In this document: positions 1 to 5,262 of the stretch, one piece after another
How positions within the stretch are numbered: position 1 is the stretch's first letter
Layout of the letters: the number at the start of each line of letters is the position of its first letter
Assembly (NCBI GenBank): GCA_031273445.1
Contig: JAISRV010000357.1
Coordinates: forward strand, 1-5,262
Reading direction: 5' to 3'
DNA: 5,262 bases
From: Candidatus Adiutrix sp.
GTDB taxonomy: Bacteria; Desulfobacterota; Desulfarculia; Adiutricales; Adiutricaceae
Program-made: the position numbers and the translations under genes
Notes under the pieces: model-generated
The model's input: the letters and a program-made list of their open reading frames with translations, nothing else
Databases searched by the model: none
Told to the model about the DNA's origin: nothing

Positions 1-658
1 CTATTTCCGGGCGATGGTGATAGAGGATGACGTCCTGAAGATATTGCGGCATGCCCCAATTTTTGGCCAGAAGATAGCCGACGGCCTCGTGCCACAGGCC
101 CAGGTCGGCCTCGGCCTCGGCGAAAGTATGGCCGTCAGCCACATAATTCATCAGCCGTTGGAGGTGCACGGTAAAATGGGTGACGATCATGATCTGACCG
201 AGATTATGTAAAAGCCCGGCCAGCATGGCTTCGCCCGGGTCGGCCAGCCGGGTGACCGCGGCCACTTCCCGCGCCGTCCAGGATACCGAAAGGCTGTGCA
301 GCCACAACCCTTCGCCGTCGAAGCCGTAGGGCACTTTACGCAGATCGAAGGTGTCGGCCAGCCCTAGCCCCATGGCCAGAAATTCCAGTTCTTTGAAGCC
401 GATGATGACGATGGCCCGGGAAATGGTGTGGGCCGGAGTTCTAAGGCCGTAATAAGCCGAATTGCCGAGACTGATGACTTTGGCCGACAGGGCCGGATCC
501 TGCTCCACCACCTGCTGCAGATCGTCCGAAGTGGTGTTTTCGTCGCTTAAAAGACGCATCAATTTCCAGGTGATCTGCGGCAAGGTCGCCAGCCGCCCGA
601 TTTCTTTTATCCGCAACGCGACCTGCGAATCGATTACTGCTTCAATACTGGCCGACAT
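1..658 (-). CDS. HDOD-domain signalling protein, 3' end cut off by window edge
   Basis: The minus strand is open from the ATG at 658-656 to the window edge, giving 219 residues; the C-terminus is missing. The protein matches the HDOD family, HD-related proteins that usually act as non-catalytic signalling or scaffold modules in motility, stress or cell-cycle control. Visible landmarks are an N-terminal helical part with LPQITWKLMRLL (residues 26-37), the family-typical LGNSAYYG (64-71), AIVIIGFKEL (82-91), LWLHS (118-122), GLLHNLGQ (148-155), LWHEAVGYLL (188-197) and a paired HH (214-215). The HD dyad reads H151-N152, so metal-dependent phosphohydrolase activity is unlikely; degenerate dyads are common in HDOD proteins. 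No signal peptide or membrane segment is visible. The start is supported by a ribosome site 7 nt upstream. It is transcribed divergently from the efflux operon and a functional link is not shown. Whether further domains follow the HDOD unit cannot be seen. The family call is firm, the specific role unknown. Confidence 0.9.
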   Translation of the reverse strand, partial: MSASIEAVIDSQVALRIKEIGRLATLPQITWKLMRLLSDENTTSDDLQQVVEQDPALSAKVISLGNSAYYGLRTPAHTISRAIVIIGFKELEFLAMGLGLADTFDLRKVPYGFDGEGLWLHSLSVSWTAREVAAVTRLADPGEAMLAGLLHNLGQIMIVTHFTVHLQRLMNYVADGHTFAEAEADLGLWHEAVGYLLAKNWGMPQYLQDVILYHHRPEI

Positions 659-665
659 CGTGTCA

Positions 666-671
666 TCCTTA
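666..671 (-). promoter_or_regulatory. Ribosome binding site of the HDOD gene
   Basis: Read on the minus strand, TAAGGA lies 7 nt before the ATG at 658-656. This good Shine-Dalgarno match fixes the start. Another ATG at 666-664 overlaps the site and is out of frame. Confidence 0.7.
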
Positions 672-687
672 GGTCATTTCTTTCATT

Positions 688-716
688 AAGATATCATAAA
701 ATAAAACTGATTACAA
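688..716 (-). promoter_or_regulatory. Candidate sigma70-type promoter for the HDOD gene
   Basis: On the minus strand a -35-like TTGTAA (716-711) is separated by 17 nt from a -10-like TATCTT (693-688); each matches the consensus at 4 of 6 positions. It sits in an AT-rich patch (about 675-725) unlike its GC-rich surroundings, as expected of a promoter. An overlapping TATGAT (698-693) is a better -10 hexamer but has no good -35 at proper spacing. The call rests on hexamer matches only. Confidence 0.35.
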
Positions 717-743
717 AGATTTTTAGGCCGCGCGAAAGCCGCC

Positions 744-778
744 TCTCCCGGCCGAAACCGCAGGGAGATCGCTTTTTT
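744..778 (+). terminator. Terminator-like hairpin with T-run, no gene upstream
   Basis: TCTCCC (744-749) can pair with GGGAGA (763-768) around a 13-nt loop that itself holds a short CGG/CCG pairing. Four bases later comes a run of six T (773-778). This resembles a weak intrinsic terminator read on the plus strand. No plus-strand gene precedes it, so it would end an antisense or stray transcript coming across the HDOD gene, insulating the pump operon. The stem is short and the gap before the T-run is not ideal, so it may be chance. Confidence 0.25.
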
Positions 779-828
779 AAAGGAGGCGCCCACGGTACGG
801 TTTGCTTCTACACTGTTTTATTATTGTC

Positions 829-857
829 TTGCCCTGATTCTCCTCTCGGACTATACT
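829..857 (+). promoter_or_regulatory. Candidate sigma70-type promoter for the efflux operon
   Basis: TTGCCC (829-834, 4 of 6 consensus positions) is followed after exactly 17 nt by TATACT (852-857, 5 of 6). It is the best promoter match I found upstream of the adaptor gene. Transcription would begin near 864 and leave a leader of roughly 258 nt before the ATG at 1122, which would contain all the inverted repeats between 865 and 1010. A promoter closer to the gene cannot be excluded; I saw only weak hexamers there. Confidence 0.4.
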
Positions 858-864
858 TTAAATA

Positions 865-888
865 GGCCGGTTTCGCCAGTATCCGGCC
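865..888 (+). repeat. Short GC-rich inverted repeat (hairpin)
   Basis: GGCCGG (865-870) and CCGGCC (883-888) are perfect inverted copies around a 12-nt loop. The hairpin would lie at the very 5' end of a transcript started from the candidate promoter at 829-857, where such stems can stabilise RNA. The right side overlaps a 10-bp tandem duplication in which GTATCCG occurs at 879-885 and again at 889-895. Confidence 0.4.
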
Positions 889-917
889 GTATCCGTTCGA
901 CTCGCTCCGCGCTAGCG

Positions 918-1010
918 GCCCTGTGCGGTTAGTTCCTTATAAGGAACTAACTGTTCTTTACTTCAAATTACGACGTCGCGTCGGGTAGGCCGCTTCTAAC
1001 CGCACAGGGC
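918..1010. repeat. Pair of perfect 15-bp inverted arms, 93 bp end to end
   Basis: GCCCTGTGCGGTTAG (918-932) is exactly the reverse complement of CTAACCGCACAGGGC (996-1010), with 63 bp between the arms. The left arm shares its last five bases (928-932) with a perfect palindrome at 928-951, so in RNA or single-stranded DNA the two pairings exclude each other in part. A third option, GCGGCC (915-920) with GGCCGC (988-993), also competes. A 15-bp perfect match at this distance is unlikely by chance. It could be a leader RNA switch, a paired protein-binding site for looping, or a small MITE-like repeat; no flanking target duplication is visible. Confidence 0.75.
928..951. promoter_or_regulatory. 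Perfect 24-bp palindrome, possible repressor operator
   Basis: The half-site GTTAGTTCCTTA (928-939) is followed directly by its exact reverse complement (940-951), with no spacer and no mismatch. Dimeric regulators of the TetR and MarR/HxlR classes, which often control efflux pumps, bind palindromes of about this length; that assignment is inferred from shape and context. It lies about 65 bp downstream of the predicted transcription start, so as an operator it would act as a roadblock unless a nearer promoter exists. In RNA it would form a hairpin of up to about 10 bp with a tiny loop. No regulator gene is in the window. Confidence 0.5.
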
Positions 1011-1067
1011 GCCAGCCTCAGAACCTCCGGACTGTTCTTCCGCGGACCCTTTGCCGCCATGTAATTT

Positions 1068-1092
1068 ATAGGGCGCTAATGAAATAGGGCGC
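1068..1092. repeat. Direct repeat of ATAGGGCGC just upstream of the adaptor gene
   Basis: ATAGGGCGC occurs at 1068-1076 and 1084-1092, a period of 16 bp, each followed a few bases later by AATGA. The AGGG cores are weak Shine-Dalgarno-like sequences, 6-7 nt before the ATGs at 1079 (ATG AAA then stop) and 1096 (a seven-codon frame). It may be a local duplication with no role. Confidence 0.4.
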
Positions 1093-1121
1093 GCAATGAC
1101 GAGATTGAAAAACACCTGATC

Positions 1122-2315
1122 ATGCTAAAAGAAAAAATGTCGGCGCATAAGATGACGGTTTTCCTGCTTCTGGCCTTTATTGTCGTAATCGTCGTCAGAC
1201 TGATGCCCGGCCGGGGCTTTCTTGGCGACGGCGGCGAGAGCCGCGTCGTCTACGTGGAACTGGGCTCGGCCACTTTCGGCGTCATGCGCGAGGTCGGGCT
1301 GTATTACGGCTCTTTGACCGCCGCGCAGAAGTTTTCCGTGGCCCCGAAAGTCGGCGGAGAATTGAAGCAGCTGCTGGTGAATATAGGCGACCGCGTCGAG
1401 AGCGGGCAGATTCTGGCCCGCCTTGACGACGAAGAGTTCCGCCTTCTCCGGGACCAGAGCGGGCACAATGTGGATCTGGCTGAAGCGCAATACGCCGAAG
1501 CTCAGGCCAATTTCTCCCTGGCGCAGAGCGATATGAATAGGCAGGCCAATCTGGCGGCCAAGCGCATCGTCACTCAATCCGATTATGAAACGGCGGAAAA
1601 CAAGCTGCGCCAGGCCGAAGCCCGGCTGATGGTGGCCGAAAGCCAGCTGAGCGCCGCCAAAAGCCAGTTGGCCGACGCCGAACTGCGGCTGTCCTATGCG
1701 CAGATTTCCGGCGTCTGGCCGGAAGGCGGTTCGCGTTTCATCGCCGAGCGGCTGGCCGACGAAGGCGCTTTACTGACCGCCAACGCCCCGCTGGTGACTG
1801 TGGTGTCCCTCAATCCCCTCCTGGTGGTGGTGGAAGTCATGGAAAAAGACTACCCTAAAATAGCGATAGGGCAGGAGGCGGAACTGCGCACCGAAGCCTG
1901 GCCCGGCGAAGTCTTCCGCGGCCGGGTGGCCCGGGTGGCCCCGGTCTTGTCCGCCGCCTCGCGGCAGGCCAGGGTCGAATTGGAAGTGGCCAATGACGAC
2001 CTCAGGCTGAAGCCGGGCATGTTCACGGAAGTATTTTTTATTTTTAAAGAAATTAAAGACGTCTGGTCTGTGCCGCAGGATGTGCCTTTCCGCCGTCAGG
2101 ATGGTTTCGTCATCTTTGTGGCCGACCCTCAAACGCATACGGTAAAAATGCTGCCGGTCACGTTGGGGCTGGCGGACGACGGGCGGGTGGAGCTGGCGGG
2201 CTCGCCGGCCATTGACGGGCCCGTGGTTTTCCTTGGCCAGCATCTGCTTGAGGACGGCATGAGCTATAGGCTGCCGGGCGAGGCTCTCGCCTCGGATAAG
2301 GGTGATTCTTTATGA
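1122..2315 (+). CDS. RND efflux periplasmic adaptor (membrane fusion protein, HlyD/AcrA class)
   Basis: This 397-residue protein is the periplasmic linker between an RND permease and an outer-membrane channel, a normal length for the family. A hydrophobic segment at about residues 12-28 acts as an inner-membrane anchor or signal sequence; there is no lipobox cysteine, so it is not an AcrA-type lipoprotein. Next come the first half of the barrel-sandwich (lipoyl-like) domain with VAPKVGGELKQLLVNIGDRV (73-92) and GQILARLDDEEF (95-106), an alpha-helical hairpin rich in Ala, Gln and Glu (about 108-190), the second lipoyl half with FIAERLADEGALL (206-218), the beta-barrel (about 230-305, ending LKPGMF, 296-301) and a membrane-proximal domain to the C-terminus. 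It overlaps the permease gene by 3 nt, so they form an operon. The start is uncertain: no clear Shine-Dalgarno lies before the ATG at 1122, and in-frame ATGs at 1137 and 1152 would also keep the hydrophobic segment. The substrate cannot be predicted. Confidence 0.93.
   Translation: MLKEKMSAHKMTVFLLLAFIVVIVVRLMPGRGFLGDGGESRVVYVELGSATFGVMREVGLYYGSLTAAQKFSVAPKVGGELKQLLVNIGDRVESGQILARLDDEEFRLLRDQSGHNVDLAEAQYAEAQANFSLAQSDMNRQANLAAKRIVTQSDYETAENKLRQAEARLMVAESQLSAAKSQLADAELRLSYAQISGVWPEGGSRFIAERLADEGALLTANAPLVTVVSLNPLLVVVEVMEKDYPKIAIGQEAELRTEAWPGEVFRGRVARVAPVLSAASRQARVELEVANDDLRLKPGMFTEVFFIFKEIKDVWSVPQDVPFRRQDGFVIFVADPQTHTVKMLPVTLGLADDGRVELAGSPAIDGPVVFLGQHLLEDGMSYRLPGEALASDKGDSL
2298..2305 (+). promoter_or_regulatory. 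Ribosome binding site of the RND permease gene
   Basis: AAGGGTGA lies 6 nt before the ATG at 2312, inside the last codons of the adaptor gene. Together with the ATGA stop-start overlap it supports this start and translational coupling. Confidence 0.65.
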
Positions 2316-5262
2316 GCATTTCGTCCGCGGCCGTCAAACGTCCGGTTTTTACCGTCATGGCCACCATGATCGTGGTCACTCTGGGAGTGTTCGCTTTGGC
2401 GCATATCCCCCTGGACCTGATGCCGGAAATGACCTTTCCGACCATCTCCGTGGCCACTGTCTATGAAAACGCCTCCCCGCGCGAAGTGGAGGAGCTGATA
2501 ACCAAGCCGCTGGAACAGGCCGTCGCCGCGATTACAGGCGTGGAAGAGATCAGTTCCGTTTCGCAGGAGGGCCAGAGCCGCATCGCCATAAAATTCGCCT
2601 GGGGCCATGACCTGGCCGAAGCCAGCAACGATATCCGCGACCGTGTCGACCGGGTCATCCGTCGGCTGCCCGACGACGCCGAGCGGCCGATACTGAGAAA
2701 ATTCGATACGGCGGCCATGCCGATCATGTTTCTGGGCGTGTCGTCCAATCTTCATCCGGTCAAACTCAACCAGTTCGTCGACGATGAAGTCGTCTACCGT
2801 CTGGAGCGGAACCCCGGCGTGGCCTCGGCCACCATCGCCGGCGGCCTCACCCGGGAAATTCATGTGGACGTCAATCCGGCCAAAGTCAAGAGCATGAATC
2901 TGGATTTGAATAATATCATCAACCTTATCGTGGCCGAAAATCTGACCGAGGCCGGCGGCGACATCGACCGCGGCCGCCTGTCCGTGGCGGTGCGCACGCT
3001 GGGGGAATTCACCAGTCTGGAAGACCTCGGCGATACGGTGGCGGCCTACGGCCCGGGCGGCTCCATGGTGCGTTTGCGGGAAATAGCCGACATCACCGGC
3101 GACAGCTGGGCCAGGATCAACCGCATTACCCGCATCAACCGCCGGGACGGCATTTTTTTGAATATTTTCAAACAGTCGGGCGCCAACACCGTGGAAGTGG
3201 CCGACAAGGTCAACTCCTCCGTCGTCGAAGCGAACAGAGACCTGCCCAACATCAAGATCACTCCGCTGATAGACAGTTCCACCTACATCAAACAATCCAT
3301 CAATACCGTCACCACCTCCGCGGTGCAGGGCGGCGTTCTGGCCCTTCTGGTCATTATGGTTTTTTTGCAGAATATTCGCAGCACCCTTATTCTGGGCACG
3401 GCCATTCCTGTTTCCATCATCGCCACTTTCATGGCCATGTTCTTCTGGGGCCTGACCCTGAACGTCCTGACCCTGGGGGCGCTGGCCCTGGGCGTGGGCA
3501 TGTTGGTCGACAACGCCATCGTGGTGCTGGAAAATATCTTCCGGCTGCGCGGGGCGGGGCTTTCGGTCAGGGAGGCCGCTTCGGAAGGGGCCGGGGAAGT
3601 GACCGGCGCCATTGTGGCCAGCACTCTGACCACCCTGGCCGTGTTCATGCCCATGATTTTTCTCGACGGCATGGCCGGGGTCATGTTCCGGCCTTTTTCC
3701 TGGACCATAACCTTTGCCCTGGTCTCGTCCCTGGCGGTGGCCCTGACCCTGGCGCCTATGTTGGCGGGGCGGTTTCTGGACGACCGCTCGTCCGTTAGGC
3801 CCGACCCCGCCGCCGGCGGACCGGCGAAAGCCAGATTCGGGCAGCCGCGTTACGGGCGCCGTTATTTCAAACGGGTCGAATTGACTTATATTCGCTGGCT
3901 GGGCAAGGCTCTGGCCAAACCCGCGACCGTGGTCCTCCTGGCTTCCGTCGCCCTGGGCCTATCCTGTTTGATGATCCTGGGCCTCGGCACTGAATTCATG
4001 CCCAGAACCGACGAAAGCGCCTTTCGCGTCAGTCTGACCATGGAAGTGGGCACCAGGGTGGAAAAAACTTCCGAAGTCATGAAGCTGATCGAAGCCGTGG
4101 TGGATGAGGAAACGCCGGAGATTCAGGCCACTTCGACGAGCGTGGGCGGCGGCGGCGGTTTCGGCTCCAGCGGCGGCAGCCACAGCGCCGAATTGCGGGT
4201 CAGGCTGAAGCCCATCTCCGAGCGGGACAGGTCGGTTTTTGAAATTATGGACGCCCTGCGGGGCAAGCTGACGGGCCTGCCCGGCGCCGTCGTGCGCCTG
4301 CGCGCCGACTCGTCTTTTTTCTCCCCCGGCGGGGCCGGCGGCGACAAGATTCAGATAGAGCTGCGCGGCAACGACCTGGCCGAGTCGAGCCGTTTGAGCA
4401 ACATGATGAAAAAGCTCGTCGAAGGCGTGCCGGGCATTACCGATGTTCAGCTTTCCAATGAAGACGCTTCCCCGGAAGAGCTCATCGTCATAGACCGCAA
4501 TCGGGCCGCCGACGCCTATCTCAGCGTTTCCCGGGTGGCCGCGCTCATCAAGACCGCTCTGGGCGGCAGCACGGCCGGCAACTATCGCGAGGACGGCAAG
4601 GAATATTCCATAGTGGTGCAGCTCAAAGACGGCGACAAGCTCTCGATAGAGGAGCTGATGAACATGACCGTGACCAACAGCCGCGGCGAGCAGGTCATTT
4701 TAGGCAATGTGGCCCGGGCCGTGCCCGGCTCCGGGCCCTTGAACATAACCAGGAAGAACCAGGCCCGCATCGTCACCGTCTCGGCCGACTATACAGGGCG
4801 GGCCATGGGCGACGTGATCAGCGACATCAATGAGGCTCTGCGCACTATTCCCATGCCGCAGGAGTTCAGTTATTCCTATACCGGCGAGGCCAAAGAACAG
4901 GCCGAGGCTTTTCAGGACCTGCTGCAGGTGCTGATTTTGTCCGTTTTTCTGGTCTATATGGTCATGGCCTGTCAGTTCGAGCAGGTCAAGGGCCCCCTGG
5001 TGGTCATGACCTCCGTCCCGTTTGCGGCCATCGGCGTCATTTTAAGCCATTTTCTGACCAACACCACCTTCAACATCAACTCTTTCATCGGCGTCATCAT
5101 GCTCACCGGCATCGTGGTCAACAACGCCATCATCCTCATCGACCACGCCAATCTTCTCAGGCGGCGCGACGGCCTGAACATGGAGCCCGCCCTTATGGAG
5201 GCCGGCCGCCGCCGCCTGCGCCCCATTCTCATGACCACCCTGACCACCATTTTAGGGCTGGC
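2312..5262 (+). CDS. RND efflux permease (AcrB-like, HAE1 class), 3' end cut off by window edge
   Basis: The frame is open for 983 codons to the window edge; family members are usually 1020-1050 residues, so only the end of the C-terminal membrane bundle is missing. It is an inner-membrane trimeric proton antiporter that exports small molecules through its adaptor and an outer-membrane channel. TM1 (about 12-30) leads into the first periplasmic porter/docking region, with PEMTFPTISV (38-47) and SPREVEELITKPLEQ (55-69). TM2-TM6 follow (about 337-354, 359-379, 385-406, 432-451, 464-485), then a basic cytoplasmic linker (486-536), TM7 (539-558) ending in FMP (562-564), and a second periplasmic region with a glycine-rich stretch (612-622). 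TM8-TM10 are near 870-888, 895-915 and 924-944, and the LRPILMTTL motif starts at 969. TM4 reads GMLVDNAIVVLENI, with D400 at the AcrB D407 position and N401 at D408; TM10 has N937 at K940; R968 matches R971. The lack of CusA-type metal motifs argues against a heavy-metal pump. Substrate unknown. Confidence 0.95.
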   Translation, partial: MSISSAAVKRPVFTVMATMIVVTLGVFALAHIPLDLMPEMTFPTISVATVYENASPREVEELITKPLEQAVAAITGVEEISSVSQEGQSRIAIKFAWGHDLAEASNDIRDRVDRVIRRLPDDAERPILRKFDTAAMPIMFLGVSSNLHPVKLNQFVDDEVVYRLERNPGVASATIAGGLTREIHVDVNPAKVKSMNLDLNNIINLIVAENLTEAGGDIDRGRLSVAVRTLGEFTSLEDLGDTVAAYGPGGSMVRLREIADITGDSWARINRITRINRRDGIFLNIFKQSGANTVEVADKVNSSVVEANRDLPNIKITPLIDSSTYIKQSINTVTTSAVQGGVLALLVIMVFLQNIRSTLILGTAIPVSIIATFMAMFFWGLTLNVLTLGALALGVGMLVDNAIVVLENIFRLRGAGLSVREAASEGAGEVTGAIVASTLTTLAVFMPMIFLDGMAGVMFRPFSWTITFALVSSLAVALTLAPMLAGRFLDDRSSVRPDPAAGGPAKARFGQPRYGRRYFKRVELTYIRWLGKALAKPATVVLLASVALGLSCLMILGLGTEFMPRTDESAFRVSLTMEVGTRVEKTSEVMKLIEAVVDEETPEIQATSTSVGGGGGFGSSGGSHSAELRVRLKPISERDRSVFEIMDALRGKLTGLPGAVVRLRADSSFFSPGGAGGDKIQIELRGNDLAESSRLSNMMKKLVEGVPGITDVQLSNEDASPEELIVIDRNRAADAYLSVSRVAALIKTALGGSTAGNYREDGKEYSIVVQLKDGDKLSIEELMNMTVTNSRGEQVILGNVARAVPGSGPLNITRKNQARIVTVSADYTGRAMGDVISDINEALRTIPMPQEFSYSYTGEAKEQAEAFQDLLQVLILSVFLVYMVMACQFEQVKGPLVVMTSVPFAAIGVILSHFLTNTTFNINSFIGVIMLTGIVVNNAIILIDHANLLRRRDGLNMEPALMEAGRRRLRPILMTTLTTILGL

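Larger units (their letters stand above)
659..1121. other. Divergent intergenic region without a convincing gene
   Basis: This 463-bp stretch separates the start codons of two divergent transcription units. I found no tRNA, rRNA, CRISPR unit, insertion sequence or convincing protein-coding frame in it; the only short frame of note is seven codons at 1096-1119. It contains the candidate promoters and inverted repeats listed separately. Composition is uneven: AT-rich at about 675-725 and 930-970, GC-rich elsewhere. Confidence 0.7.

Noticed and set aside
462..689. Plus-strand 75-codon frame opposite the HDOD gene start
   Set aside because: The opposite strand carries the conserved HDOD motifs throughout; this frame has no ribosome site or recognisable protein features.
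928..1010. Integron attC-like recombination site
   Set aside because: The inverted arms and size are suggestive, but the required order of RYYYAAC at the left end and GTTRRRY at the right end is not present, and there is no cassette structure or integrase.
2031..2058. AT-rich patch inside the adaptor gene, possibly an internal promoter or insertion
   Set aside because: It encodes a hydrophobic beta-strand and turn (VFFIFKEIK) in frame, right after the conserved LKPGMF motif; Phe, Ile and Lys codons explain the composition.
2264..3295. Long minus-strand open frame of 343 codons opposite the adaptor end and permease start
   Set aside because: It is rich in His, Gly, Asp and Arg with no recognisable domain, and it lies opposite a frame that clearly encodes a conserved RND permease. 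This is typical antisense shadowing in GC-rich DNA.
4145..4190. GGC-rich run in the permease as a repeat or recombination hot spot
   Set aside because: It encodes the glycine-rich loop (residues 612-622) found at this place in many HAE1 permeases, and the frame stays intact.

Overview
The window looks like a piece of a GC-rich Gram-negative chromosome. It carries the inner-membrane permease and periplasmic adaptor of an RND-type tripartite efflux pump, which only makes sense in a cell with an outer membrane. Gene style and an HDOD signalling protein next door would fit a deltaproteobacterial-type genome (Desulfovibrio-like), but this is a guess from style and not from a marker gene.

Layout: (1) bases 1-658, minus strand: the N-terminal 219 residues of an HDOD-domain protein, cut off by the left window edge. 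(2) bases 659-1121: a divergent intergenic region of about 460 bp without a convincing gene. It holds a candidate promoter for each direction, a terminator-like hairpin, a GC hairpin, a perfect 24-bp palindrome, and a pair of perfect 15-bp inverted arms, one of which overlaps the palindrome. (3) bases 1122-2315, plus strand: a complete 397-residue membrane fusion (adaptor) protein of the HlyD/AcrA class. (4) bases 2312-5262, plus strand: an RND permease of the hydrophobe/amphiphile efflux class (AcrB-like), 983 residues visible and probably lacking only the last 50-70. The adaptor stop and permease start overlap (ATGA), so the two are co-transcribed and probably translationally coupled.

How they work together: the permease would take substrate from the periplasm or inner membrane using the proton gradient, and the adaptor would link it to an outer-membrane channel. 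No TolC-like channel gene and no dedicated transcription regulator lie in the window; either could be just downstream or elsewhere. The most interesting non-coding signal is the 918-1010 block in the probable 5' leader of the pump operon. Its palindrome could be a repressor operator or an RNA hairpin that is mutually exclusive with the long-range pairing. The coding genes themselves belong to well-known families, and no clearly new protein system was found.
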